Positions 34,120 through 42,389 of a stretch of DNA of 64,000 bases are shown one piece after another. The notes below the pieces were generated by a model. That model made no database searches. It saw only the letters and a program-made list of their open reading frames with translations, and had not been told where the DNA came from. This DNA comes from Enterococcus hulanensis (GTDB taxonomy: Bacteria > Bacillota > Bacilli > Lactobacillales > Enterococcaceae), in NCBI RefSeq assembly GCF_005405485.1, contig NZ_BJED01000002.1:229624-293623 (forward strand), given 5' to 3'. Made by a program: the position numbers and the translations under genes. Each line of letters starts with the position of its first letter. Positions within the stretch are counted from its first letter, which is position 1.

Positions 34120-34360
34120 TGGTGTGAGCCACCTATTTATAAAAAGTGAGCCATTCAAAAGTTTATTTGACAATGAGTTGCGTCCTGTTAGCCTCTGGCA
34201 GACAGGCAGTATCACCACCATACTTCTCGACTGATAGAGAGGAACATGACACAAGAGGCTCATTGTCAAATAAATTCGTTACTACATAATAACGCTACTT
34301 CAGTGGCTCAATATCATCATATTGGTGGCTCACATAGACCAAATTGATGGCTCAAAACTG
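34120..34360. mobile_element. Gene-less element with IS21-like terminal repeats and an internal long palindrome
   Basis: TGAGCCA occurs at 34125 and 34147, and its complement TGGCTCA at 34304, 34326 and 34348. Multiple short repeats facing inward like these are characteristic of IS21-family ends. Between them lies a second inverted repeat: TTTATTTGACAATGAG (34162-34177) against CTCATTGTCAAATAAA (34259-34274), exact over 16 bases and continuing imperfectly inward. No transposase gene remains. It is either a deletion derivative or a non-autonomous miniature element. Confidence 0.55.
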
Positions 34361-34463
34361 ACTGGAATATTCAATACCAAATCATTAGGTTTTAACTTTT
34401 ATCAGCGTAGAAAAAAGACTAGTTTAATAGATTTACTTTCCCAAAAATATATATTGTTTGGTG

Positions 34464-34763
34464 TTAACCAATTTCCTTCTGATCGATCCTGTGACTGTTT
34501 AAGAACCACTGGCGATGATAATCGCCTACCAATGCGGTGAAAGGATAAGGGGTTATTCCATGGTCATCTAGCTGATCTTCTAAATAGTTCTTCAAAACCC
34601 ACGGATCTTCAATATAGTGGACCGATAGATTCAAGGTATCCTCGATCACATCAGTTGTCGTGTGTAAATCTTGTGCGACTTGTTCAAGGCTTAAACCTGT
34701 ACGCTTAAAATTTTCTTGGAGCTCTCTTTTCGTGTTGGTGACTTGTTGAGGGGTTAATGACAT
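34464..34763 (-). CDS. DUF2316-family protein
   Basis: This 99-residue cytosolic protein has a helix-turn-helix-like front half (LSLEQVAQDLHTTTDVIEDTLNL) and a conserved-looking DPWVLKNYLEDQL and PYPFTAL core, matching the DUF2316 family often found next to MarR regulators. It is divergent from the MarR gene, with shared operators between them. Biochemical role unknown. Confidence 0.75.
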   Translation of the reverse strand: MSLTPQQVTNTKRELQENFKRTGLSLEQVAQDLHTTTDVIEDTLNLSVHYIEDPWVLKNYLEDQLDDHGITPYPFTALVGDYHRQWFLNSHRIDQKEIG

Positions 34764-34789
34764 TGTACTCGCTTCTTTCTTTTAAAATA

Positions 34790-34868
34790 AACAGTTGTAA
34801 TTAAAACTATTCACAGCATACGCCCTTTTAAAATACTTGTCAAATAAATAGTTGTGATTTAAACTGTT
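34790..34868. promoter_or_regulatory. Two matching palindromic operators in the DUF2316/marR divergent promoter
   Basis: Site 1 (34790-34811) begins AACAGTTG and ends AAAACTATT. Site 2 (34847-34868) begins AATAGTTG and ends AAACTGTT. Each is an imperfect palindrome of AGTT...AACT type, and site 2 is close to the reverse complement of site 1. They are the likely binding sites of the adjacent MarR regulator. Confidence 0.65.
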
Positions 34869-34889
34869 GATAAAGAAATGAGGGAGCGT

Positions 34890-35312
34890 ATGATTTCGCA
34901 ACGTGATGATTTAGCTGAAAAAATTTATGCGATCAGTGTTTTGCAGCAAAATTTTGTGATAGAACAGCTGAAAAATTTGCATTTAAATGGGTTGCAATCC
35001 CGCAGTCTGAGCTTCATCGCGGAGCATTCAGGGACGATGCAGCGGGATTTGGCAAATTATTTAGGCAAGCAACAGGCTACAGTCACTAATATTTTGAAGG
35101 TTTTGGAAGAGCGGGGATTGATCTACCGCGAGATCCCCAAAAACAATGAACGCCAAAAAAATATTTATCTGACGACAGAAGGTGAGGAGATGGTTAAAAA
35201 AGTCCAGGCGATCTTCCAAGAGCTGGGGAAACATATTGAATCAGCATTCTCACCAGAAGAACAGCAGCAATTTACGCAGTTTTTAAAAAGAGCAGAAGAG
35301 CAATTGACGTAG
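34890..35312 (+). CDS. MarR-family transcriptional regulator
   Basis: This 140-residue regulator has a winged helix (about residues 40-100: TMQRDLANYLGKQQATVTNILKVLEERGLIYRE, then the NNERQKNIYLTTEGEEM wing). ATG 34890 after GAGGGAG is preferred to the in-frame ATG at 34878, which overlaps that site. It probably represses itself and the divergent DUF2316 gene via the two operators at 34790-34868. Confidence 0.87.
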   Translation: MISQRDDLAEKIYAISVLQQNFVIEQLKNLHLNGLQSRSLSFIAEHSGTMQRDLANYLGKQQATVTNILKVLEERGLIYREIPKNNERQKNIYLTTEGEEMVKKVQAIFQELGKHIESAFSPEEQQQFTQFLKRAEEQLT

Positions 35313-35333
35313 CGAAAAGGCTGCGTCTTTTTT
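35306..35333 (+). terminator. Intrinsic terminator of the marR gene
   Basis: GACGTAGC pairs with GCTGCGTC (one G-U pair) across six bases and is followed by TTTTTT. The stem includes the stop codon. Confidence 0.85.
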
Positions 35334-35736
35334 GTGTCTCGGGTTAGCTAATCCAACTATCTAGATATTTTTTAGTGACTTTCACAAGCTTTCAATCAAT
35401 AACGGAAAATCCCAATAATTTTACAAACGGTAAAATAAATAATCATTCTTTTTTTTAAAGTACCCTTCTATTATTGGGTGATGTGATGCTGGTTCTCACG
35501 TAATAATGACAAGTAAATATGATTTAATTGAACTGAGGAAATGATTTTAGCAAGCAAATCGCCTAACTGAATAAAAAGGGGAAGAGCAAAACAAAAAATA
35601 ACGAATACCTACATTTTTAAGGCGTGTCGGAGAAACTGCCTTTTTTTGCATTGAGTTCTATCAATTAAAAAGCGGCGTTTAGTTACATGATTTGAGGGTT
35701 CAGCTGTTTAATTCTGTCATTAAGGGGGACATTGAA
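35334..35736 (+). promoter_or_regulatory. Leader/promoter region of the surface-protein operon with a terminator-like hairpin
   Basis: No gene is seen in this 403-base region. AAGGC (35619-35623) pairs with GCCTT (35638-35642) with GT/AC extending inward, followed by TTTTTTT to 35648. The hairpin is about 90 bases upstream of the operon's start codon. If the promoter lies upstream of it, this is a candidate attenuator. Confidence 0.45.
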
Positions 35737-38700
35737 ATGATAAAAAGAAGAAAAGGCTTGTCTGTGATATGTATGCTGATACTGGTGAATAATTTCATCT
35801 TTTCTACAGGGAGCGCGGTTATTGCCAAAACAACGGATGAAAACGCGACTGAAGAGACCCAGTTAGAAAATCCGCTTGAAAACAAATTATTGAAGGAATC
35901 GCTACTTGAACCGTCAGCGACAGTGAATACGGAGGAAACGCTGGAAACGACCGAAGAGGAAAGTCCTGTTGTAGAAGCCAGCGAACCGAGTGTTCCTCCC
36001 GAAGCAACGACGGAAACCCAAGAAATCGAAACAGTCGAAGAAACCGAACAATCTAGCGAAGTCGTAGAAAGAAAACAAGCAGTAAGCAATAATATATCAG
36101 CCGACGAACCGAGTGCTGAAATGGGGGATTTCACTGTTACAGGTGGAACAATAAATGAGAACTACACATATGAAGACAATGTTCTGTCGTTTACTAAGAG
36201 CGGTGAGTATCAAGTAACCGGTAAGACTTCTACGGATCGGATCGAGGTTGATGCTGCTGATGTGAGACTGACGTTGAATAATGTGAAGATCGATGTGTCG
36301 TCCCATGGGAATCAAGCAGCTTTACTGATTGCAGAAGATGCTTCTGCCACGATTGATTTGGTAGGAGAGAATGAATTAATCAGTGGAAATAAATATGCGG
36401 GTTTACAGAATGATAACGATACGATGGATTCACTAGTTATAACTAGTGGTTTAGGAATTTATCGTGGTTATGCCGGTAAGTTGACTGCAGGTGGAGGAGT
36501 TCTTGGAGGAGCCGGTATTGGTGGTGGAGATAAGAGAAATGGAAAGGTAACAATTACTGGTGGTCAGATATTTGCAAAGGGAACAGCTAATGGAGGAGCC
36601 GGTATTGGTGGCGGAATGTTTGGAAGTGGAGAAGTAACAATCAGTGGTGGTTATATTTCCGCAATAGGAGGAATTAATGCAGGTGGTATAGGCGGTGGAG
36701 TACAAGAAAAAGGAAAGGTGACAATCAGCGGCGGAACGATTACCGCGAGTAACGCAACTGGGAATTTAGGGATAGGTAACGAGAGAAATTACGTTGAAGG
36801 GACGCATGTAACAATTAAGGGCGGATCTGTCAAAGCGTTAGGCCCTAATAAATCCACTGACAGCATCAACCCAAGACCACTCAATGGTTCAGAAGCAATC
36901 GAACAATGTAATCTGATTCCTACTGAGGACAATGCCAAGGTTTCAGTCGATGGTGTCGATTATCAGGTCGCGGGTCCTCATGAAGGGGATGAGCATTATT
37001 ATCTGTATATGACGAAAGCTTCCCATAAAGTCACTGTTACCAACGATAGTAAGACGAAAACTTATTTTGTCGATTGGGATAAAGAAAGTGAAGAATTTGT
37101 ATTATTTAATTTTGGTGATTTAGAGACAGACAATGTTACAGGAGTCGAGTATTCCGATAATGAATTGATTTTAAGCGGTGATAATCAAACCTATACGGTA
37201 ACGATGCGCGATGGTATAGAAAAAACAGAGGCAGATCGAATAAAAGTCACTGGGAAGAATGTCAAAGTCATTTTGAACGATGTGAAGATCGATGTGTCAT
37301 CAAAGCGAGAGCAAGCAGCTCTACTGATTGACAAAAATGCTTCTGCCACGATTGATTTGGTAGGAAAAAATGAATTGAAAAGTGGATATTACTGTGCTGG
37401 TTTGCAGAATGATAACGACACCAAGGATTCCTTAGTTATTACTAGTGGCGGAGGAATTTATCAAGGTTATGCTGGTGAATTGTTCGCAAAGGGAGCGGGT
37501 AACGGAGCAGGTATTGGTGGCGGTTACCATAAAAATAGCACAGTAACCATTAAAGGAGGAAGTATTAAAGCCGAAGGAGGAGATAGTGGTGCTGGTATTG
37601 GCGGTGGTGATAACGGGAATGGAACTGTCTGGATTACTGCCGGGACAATTAACGCTACTGGAGGAGAGTCTGGAGCCGGCATCGGTAGTGGTTATAAGGG
37701 AAATGGCAATGTAATAATTAAAGCTGGTAAGGTTGCAGCAAAAGGCGGAGAAGAAGGAGCCGGTATCGGTGGCGGATTAAGAGGAAATGGCACGATAGAA
37801 ATTGATGGAGGAACGATTATTGCAGAATCGGGTAAAGCTGGTTCTAATGGAAGAACTAGCGGAGCCGGTATCGGTGGTGGCGCAGGAGGAACCTCCGATG
37901 TGGATACTGGAGGAAATGGTACGGTAACTATTCGTGGAGGAATCATTACTGCAAACTCAGTGAAGTCTGGGGCAGGAATTGGCGGTGGAGGTAAAAGTAC
38001 TGGAAATGTTGGGGGAATATGTCAGGCAACCATTAGTGGCGGTACGGTCACCGCGAATTGCGAATATAGGGGTGTCGGCATAGGAAATGGAGAAGGTGTT
38101 GCTGATGCCGGATCGGTAACGATCACCGGTGGTACGGTCAAAGCGTTAAAAAATGATTATAGTACTGATATTCTAGACCCAAGACCAACCAATAGTTCAG
38201 AGCCAGTTGAACTTTGTAATCTGATCCCTGTTCAAAACGATGACACAGTCTTAGTAGACGATGTAGACTATCAGGTTGCCGGTCCTCATAAAGATGATGG
38301 TTACTACTATCTGTATATGACGAAGGACTCTCATAAAGTCACTGTAACCAGTAATACTAAGTCACAACCGCAAACTTACTTTGTACGCTGGGATGACATC
38401 AATAAAAAATTCGTTTTTTGTGATCTAAATATAAACAATTTTACAGGAGTCGAGTATTCCGACAATAAACTAACTTTAGGTGGTGATAATCAAACGTATA
38501 CGGTAACGATGCGTGATGGAATAACGGAGACGAAGGTAGATCGTATAAAAGTCACTGGGAAGAATGTCAAAGTTATTTTGAGCCATGTGAAGATCGATGT
38601 GTCGTCAAGGCGAGAGCAAGCAGCACTACTAATTGATAATGGTGCTTCTGCCACGATTGATCTGGTAGGAGAAAATGAACTGAAGAGTGGGAAGCTATGT

Positions 38701-39870
38701 GCAGGTTTGCAGAATGATAATCGTAGGGGGGATTCTTTAGTTATTACTAGTGAAGAAGGGAAGTATCAAGGATACGCCGGTAAATTGATTGCGGTAGGAG
38801 GAGAGAGAGGATCAGGCATCGGTACTGCTGATACGGTGGTATATAGTGGCGGCGGAGTAACAATCAATAGCGGTCAAATTTCTGCAATAGGAGGAAAAGA
38901 CGGCCCAGGTATGGGTGGAGTAGATGGTGAGGTAATAATTAGTGATGGCCAGATTTCTGCGAAAGGTGGAGAAGGTGGAGCGGGTATCGGAGGACAATCT
39001 GGATACGGATATCAGGGTGGACCTGGAGCAGACTGCAAGGTAACAATTAATGGCGGCCAGATTTTTGCAAAAGGAGGAAACGGGGCTGCTGGTATAGGTG
39101 GAGGATATTCGAGCGGTCCCAAAGTAACAATTAGTGGCGGCACAATCACAGCGATTGCAGGAGATAATGCTGATGGGATTGGTGAGGGGAGAGTATCATC
39201 TGGCACGTCTGCCAACGAGCAATACGTGTCCATCACCGGCGGCTCTGTCAAAGCATTAGGCAGCAACGAAACTCCTGACAGCATCAACCCTAGACCAACC
39301 AGTGACGGGAATACTCCGATCGAATTATATCGAGCGAATGCTTCAGGTTATTCCACGGGTCAGCCATTGATGGTTGGAACGACGGATTGGCCGATAGCTG
39401 GCAAGCATGCGGAGGATGATTCCTTATATCTTTATTTGCCAAAGGAAAAACACGTCGTAACCGTCGGAGAGCAGGAGAACTTCATTGGCTGGCAGAACGA
39501 GGCTTTCGCTCCAGTGCCGACGTATTCGCTGATGATCCCGGCTAAAGTCGAATTGACGGATGAAGGAAAAAAAGCAGACGTTCAATTAACCAATGAATTC
39601 TACGGAGTACCCGGCTATAACAAGCGGGTCACAACAAGCTTATTAAACAACTCAACTTTGTTTTTAAAAAATCAGATGGATAATAAGAAACAGGTGCAGT
39701 CCGTAATTACTTACCAGCCAGTTGTACTGCCACATAATTTCGAGAATGAGGCAGGTATTTTGAAACTAAGCCCACCAGCGGCACTTGATGAAACGCCTAT
39801 TCAAGCGGGGAATTATCAAGGGCAACTGACTTTCCAAACGACTCTGGCAACCGAGGAGGGCAATCCATGA
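35737..39870 (+). CDS. Large secreted surface protein with three Cthe_2159-like beta-helix repeats
   Basis: This 1377-residue protein has a signal peptide (residues 1-30) and a Glu/Thr/Ser-rich linker (about 35-125). Three homologous modules follow, beginning near residues 129, 468 and 903. Each opens with DRIKVTGKNVKVIL-like and KIDVSS...QAALLI...ASATIDLVG blocks and continues as Gly-rich rungs (GAGIGGG...VTISGG) of a right-handed beta helix. This matches the carbohydrate-binding Cthe_2159 family. The C-terminal domain (about 1265-1377; YSLMIPAKVEL...) resembles the two small proteins encoded at 40350 and 40852. No sortase signal is present. ATG 35737 follows AAGGGGGAC. It starts a five-gene operon and overlaps the next gene by 4 bases. 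Confidence 0.8.
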   Translation: MIKRRKGLSVICMLILVNNFIFSTGSAVIAKTTDENATEETQLENPLENKLLKESLLEPSATVNTEETLETTEEESPVVEASEPSVPPEATTETQEIETVEETEQSSEVVERKQAVSNNISADEPSAEMGDFTVTGGTINENYTYEDNVLSFTKSGEYQVTGKTSTDRIEVDAADVRLTLNNVKIDVSSHGNQAALLIAEDASATIDLVGENELISGNKYAGLQNDNDTMDSLVITSGLGIYRGYAGKLTAGGGVLGGAGIGGGDKRNGKVTITGGQIFAKGTANGGAGIGGGMFGSGEVTISGGYISAIGGINAGGIGGGVQEKGKVTISGGTITASNATGNLGIGNERNYVEGTHVTIKGGSVKALGPNKSTDSINPRPLNGSEAIEQCNLIPTEDNAKVSVDGVDYQVAGPHEGDEHYYLYMTKASHKVTVTNDSKTKTYFVDWDKESEEFVLFNFGDLETDNVTGVEYSDNELILSGDNQTYTVTMRDGIEKTEADRIKVTGKNVKVILNDVKIDVSSKREQAALLIDKNASATIDLVGKNELKSGYYCAGLQNDNDTKDSLVITSGGGIYQGYAGELFAKGAGNGAGIGGGYHKNSTVTIKGGSIKAEGGDSGAGIGGGDNGNGTVWITAGTINATGGESGAGIGSGYKGNGNVIIKAGKVAAKGGEEGAGIGGGLRGNGTIEIDGGTIIAESGKAGSNGRTSGAGIGGGAGGTSDVDTGGNGTVTIRGGIITANSVKSGAGIGGGGKSTGNVGGICQATISGGTVTANCEYRGVGIGNGEGVADAGSVTITGGTVKALKNDYSTDILDPRPTNSSEPVELCNLIPVQNDDTVLVDDVDYQVAGPHKDDGYYYLYMTKDSHKVTVTSNTKSQPQTYFVRWDDINKKFVFCDLNINNFTGVEYSDNKLTLGGDNQTYTVTMRDGITETKVDRIKVTGKNVKVILSHVKIDVSSRREQAALLIDNGASATIDLVGENELKSGKLCAGLQNDNRRGDSLVITSEEGKYQGYAGKLIAVGGERGSGIGTADTVVYSGGGVTINSGQISAIGGKDGPGMGGVDGEVIISDGQISAKGGEGGAGIGGQSGYGYQGGPGADCKVTINGGQIFAKGGNGAAGIGGGYSSGPKVTISGGTITAIAGDNADGIGEGRVSSGTSANEQYVSITGGSVKALGSNETPDSINPRPTSDGNTPIELYRANASGYSTGQPLMVGTTDWPIAGKHAEDDSLYLYLPKEKHVVTVGEQENFIGWQNEAFAPVPTYSLMIPAKVELTDEGKKADVQLTNEFYGVPGYNKRVTTSLLNNSTLFLKNQMDNKKQVQSVITYQPVVLPHNFENEAGILKLSPPAALDETPIQAGNYQGQLTFQTTLATEEGNP

Positions 39871-40334
39871 AAAAGAAAACCATAATTTCTGCTATCGTAC
39901 TCGTCATCGTTCTAGTGTGCGGCTATTTCCTTTTTCAGTATCTTCAGCAGGAAGAAAAGCTCTTGGCGGATGTAGAATCTGCCGAAGAATGGACTGGGGA
40001 GCGGCAGGTTTCCCGCGAGCCGTCGCCAACGATTGAGATTCCCGGCTTTGACAGTATTCCCTTGAAGGCGGACAGCACCCAGCAACAGGTCAATTTCCAC
40101 AACCCGAAAAGCAATACCTGTTACTTCAAACTGTCCCTGTGGCGCGATCCTGATACCAAGCTTTGGGAATCCAAACTACTAGAGCCCGGCAAAGCTATCT
40201 ATGACTTGACCTTGAATCAAGCGGTGGCGGCTGGTAAATATGACCAAGCGATGCTCAAATATGAATGTTTTACCTTAGACAAGCAAGAACCCTTAAATGG
40301 TTCCGAAATAAACTTAACCCTAAATGTTCAATAG
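39867..40334 (+). CDS. Membrane-anchored extracellular protein of the surface operon
   Basis: This 155-residue protein has a single N-terminal membrane anchor (residues 5-24: IISAIVLVIVLVCGYFLF) and an extracellular domain with beta-strand character (NTCYFKLSLWRDPDTKLWES, LEPGKAIYDLTL, AAGKYDQAMLKYECF). The last part resembles lid-like beta domains of neighbours. Its ATG overlaps the stop of the large protein by 4 bases, so a stoichiometric partner role is likely. Family not recognised. Confidence 0.65.
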   Translation: MKKKTIISAIVLVIVLVCGYFLFQYLQQEEKLLADVESAEEWTGERQVSREPSPTIEIPGFDSIPLKADSTQQQVNFHNPKSNTCYFKLSLWRDPDTKLWESKLLEPGKAIYDLTLNQAVAAGKYDQAMLKYECFTLDKQEPLNGSEINLTLNVQ

Positions 40335-40349
40335 AAGGAGTGAAGCAAA

Positions 40350-40838
40350 ATGAAAAAACTTATTGGAACGCTCATACTGGGCGCATTGGCAGTTTCGTTT
40401 GCTGGAACTGTTCAAGCAGACGACCAGCAAACGGATGTCACCTATGAAGTGGAGAACAGCTATACATTGAAAATTCCTGCGAAGATCGATCTGCAAAATC
40501 TTGACTCGCCAATCATTGGTACGGCTGCTCATAACATTAAGCCAAAGCAAGTTTTGAAAATTCAACTAGGTTCAGCTAATTCGGCGATTGATGATCACGG
40601 AACCATCACCTTGACCAGACAAAATGAAAAGACGACCGCCCAAAAACTGACGACTCAAATGTTTGTGTCGGAGGATCAGCAAAATCCTTTAAAAAAAGGC
40701 ATTCCATTTTTTGAAGCAAAAGGAGCAAACGGTACAGGTGCTACGACAGAGCTGACGTTCGCGGAGATAGAGGGCGAAAAACCAGCAGGAACTTATAATG
40801 CAGCCATCACTTTCACAGCTTCTGTTGAAGATGAATAG
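40350..40838 (+). CDS. Secreted beta-domain protein of the surface operon (162 residues)
   Basis: It has a signal peptide (residues 1-24, ending VQADD) and one beta-rich domain beginning VTYEVENSYTLKIPAKIDL and ending PAGTYNAAITFTASVEDE. The Y-[TS]-L-x-I-P-A-K start and G-x-Y-x-x-x-[IL]-x-F-x-[TA] end recur in the next protein and at the C-terminus of the 1377-residue protein. There is no sorting signal. A good AAGGAGTGAAG site precedes it. Confidence 0.72.
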   Translation: MKKLIGTLILGALAVSFAGTVQADDQQTDVTYEVENSYTLKIPAKIDLQNLDSPIIGTAAHNIKPKQVLKIQLGSANSAIDDHGTITLTRQNEKTTAQKLTTQMFVSEDQQNPLKKGIPFFEAKGANGTGATTELTFAEIEGEKPAGTYNAAITFTASVEDE

Positions 40839-40851
40839 GAGGGATATGCTC

Positions 40852-41298
40852 ATGAAAAAGAGAAGTATGCTGCTATGGCTGGTGCTCGTTTTCTTGCCAA
40901 TACCCGTTTTTGCGGAGTCGCAGGAGACCACACTCACGACGACGATCCCCGCAGATTATGCGCTGACGATTCCTAGTAAGCAAGATGTGGCGGTCAATGC
41001 AGGGAAAACCGCGCTTCCGCCTATCAAAGTTTCTGGTTCCTTGGCACCGAATCAAACGGTCAAGGTTGCGATCCGAAAGGAAGCGATGAAAAACAAAGAC
41101 AACTCAAAAGCGCCCAGTTTGTCATTTTCATTGACGGATAAGACGGAGATGCCATGGAGCAGTGGTACGTGGAACGCTCAGGATGCCGAGGACGAAAAGG
41201 CGGTCGCATTATTTTTAGCGATTGATAAAGATGCTTGGGAACAAGCCAAGCCCGGAAGATACGAAGGAAAGATCGTGTTCACGACTTCAATTGAATAG
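40852..41298 (+). CDS. Secreted beta-domain protein of the surface operon (148 residues)
   Basis: A paralogue-like partner of the preceding protein. It has a signal peptide ending VFAES, then a domain starting TIPADYALTIPSKQDV and ending KPGRYEGKIVFTTSIE. ATG 40852 lies 8 bases after AGGAGGG, and the in-frame ATG at 40846 is too close to the site. There is no sorting signal or membrane anchor, so it presumably assembles with the other products. Confidence 0.72.
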   Translation: MKKRSMLLWLVLVFLPIPVFAESQETTLTTTIPADYALTIPSKQDVAVNAGKTALPPIKVSGSLAPNQTVKVAIRKEAMKNKDNSKAPSLSFSLTDKTEMPWSSGTWNAQDAEDEKAVALFLAIDKDAWEQAKPGRYEGKIVFTTSIE

Positions 41299-41310
41299 GA
41301 GGCAGAGAAG

Positions 41311-41808
41311 ATGAGGAAGCTATTGATTTTCGGGCTGCTTTTCTGCCTTGGCGCAGCCCCGCTCCATACGCTGGCTACCAGTGAGCAGACGACCACGATC
41401 CACACCACGGTTAATGCCGAGAAAGCTGGCGAGCTGGAGGAGCTGATTAATAAAGAAAAGGGGCGCCAGCAAGGCGAGTATTCCCCAGAAAGCTGGAAGA
41501 AATACGCGGCAGCTTTGAAAAATGCAGAGGAGATCTTAAAAAATACTCCCTATGATGAAGAAAAGGTCAATGCAGCCTTGGCTGAGCTGCAACGGGCTAT
41601 TACTGGTTTGAAAGGGAAATCTTCGGGTGGTAGGACGTCCACTGTGTTGGCTGCGAGAAACAGCCCAACCGCTAAAAAAGATTCAGCGCCTAAAAAGTAT
41701 CCTCCGACAGGTATGATCACCGGACAAGGGTTGAGTATGCTTGGACTACTGCTAATGGCCGGAGCCGGCATTACTTGGCAGCTGATAAATCGAAGAAACA
41801 AAGACTGA
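41311..41808 (+). CDS. Small FIVAR-domain surface protein with YPPTG sorting-like signal
   Basis: This 165-residue protein has a signal peptide (1-22), a helical FIVAR-like module (about 38-98: YSPESWKKYAAALKNAEEIL...VNAALAELQRAITGL), a short Ser/Lys linker, and a C-terminal sorting signal. The signal has the pattern YPPTG (about 131-135), a hydrophobic span (LSMLGLLLMAGAGITWQL) and a basic tail NRRNKD. The pentapeptide departs from LPXTG at the first two positions. It is the only product of the operon with a wall-anchoring signal and so is a candidate anchor for the rest. Confidence 0.72.
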   Translation: MRKLLIFGLLFCLGAAPLHTLATSEQTTTIHTTVNAEKAGELEELINKEKGRQQGEYSPESWKKYAAALKNAEEILKNTPYDEEKVNAALAELQRAITGLKGKSSGGRTSTVLAARNSPTAKKDSAPKKYPPTGMITGQGLSMLGLLLMAGAGITWQLINRRNKD

Positions 41809-41845
41809 AGCATAGCAAACCGCTAATATGCTTCAGTTTTTTTGT
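41804..41845 (+). terminator. Intrinsic terminator of the surface operon
   Basis: ACTGAAGCATA pairs exactly with TATGCTTCAGT across a 12-base loop, followed by TTTTTTT. The stem begins inside the stop codon region. Confidence 0.92.
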
Positions 41846-42034
41846 CTAAAGATAGTGAAAACTGCAAATTCAGCTTTTCACAAAAGCAGTTTTGGGTGGG
41901 AAATGAAAACTTCTTTCTTATAAAGAGGGTGCTAAATTCCATTTTATGTAAGAGAGAATGAAAATTTCTGAGAAAATTCTAAATTACAGTGAAATTAATT
42001 TAGAATTAGCCTTTTATCATTTAAAGACATCTGT

Positions 42035-42040
42035 TATAAT
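42035..42040 (+). promoter_or_regulatory. Candidate -10 box for the serC leader transcript
   Basis: TATAAT at 42035-42040 lies 423 bases before the serC start. The -35 position (about 42012-42017) is poor. If used, the transcript would carry both copies of the tandem structured element. Confidence 0.45.
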
Positions 42041-42143
42041 TGTCATCACATCTTGATGCAGGATAGCTGATTTAATGCAAGGCGTTTTAGCAATATCGAG
42101 ACGTGGTTTCAACATGAAAATTTCTACTATATAAAGAAAAAGG

Positions 42144-42234
42144 ATGCCAGTTCCTCTCTTAGCAGTTTGCTTTTAACGAACCGCTAATTATCTGTAGAAC
42201 GGAATAAATGTTCAGAAAACTAGAGGAATGGTAT
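42144..42234 (+). promoter_or_regulatory. Candidate structured RNA element, copy 1 (three-way junction)
   Basis: P1: AUGCCA (42144-42149) and UUCCUCU (42151-42157) pair with AGAGGAA and UGGUAU (42222-42234), giving 13 pairs with one bulged G. P2: UUAGC/GCUAA (42159-42163 with 42183-42187), extended by GUUUG/CGAAC. P3: GAACG/UGUUC (42197-42201 with 42209-42213) plus UCU/AGA outside a GUA bulge. Loop 2 contains UUUA and loop 3 UAAA. This is a riboswitch-like shape, but I do not recognise a known class. Confidence 0.6.
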
Positions 42235-42298
42235 ACGGCTTGAAAATGGGTTTGAATTTTTCTTTTAAGAAAAATTAATTCTATAAATATGAAAAAGG

Positions 42299-42389
42299 AT
42301 GCCAGTTCCTCTCTTAGCAGTTTGCTTTTAGAGAAATGCTAATTATCTGTAGAACGAAAGAAACGTTCAGAAAACTAGAGGAATGGTAT
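42299..42389 (+). promoter_or_regulatory. Candidate structured RNA element, copy 2 (three-way junction)
   Basis: It has the same P1 and outer P2 as copy 1. In P3 the closing G-U of copy 1 becomes G-C (GAACG/CGUUC), preserving the helix. The apical part of P2 is weaker than in copy 1. Loop 2 has CUUU and loop 3 AAAG. It ends 73 bases before the serC start codon. Confidence 0.6.

Noticed and set aside
34072..34269. 65-residue minus-strand ORF over the IS21-like element
   Set aside because: It runs through terminator and inverted-repeat sequence, has no ribosome site and does not resemble a transposase.
35700..36134. Minus-strand ORF inside the large surface protein gene, rich in Ser and Val
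   Set aside because: It is a shadow of the Glu/Thr/Ser-rich coding sequence on the plus strand. The same applies to the Ser/Ala-rich minus-strand ORF at 62398-62820 and the ones at 37692-37946 and 39012-39287.
36500..39250. Gly-rich repeats in the large surface gene considered as a CRISPR or DNA repeat array
   Set aside because: They are in-frame, degenerate coding repeats of a beta-helix protein with no constant spacers.
35737..39870. Wall-anchoring signal in the 1377-residue surface protein
   Set aside because: The C-terminus (TFQTTLATEEGNP) has no LPXTG-like motif, hydrophobic span or basic tail.
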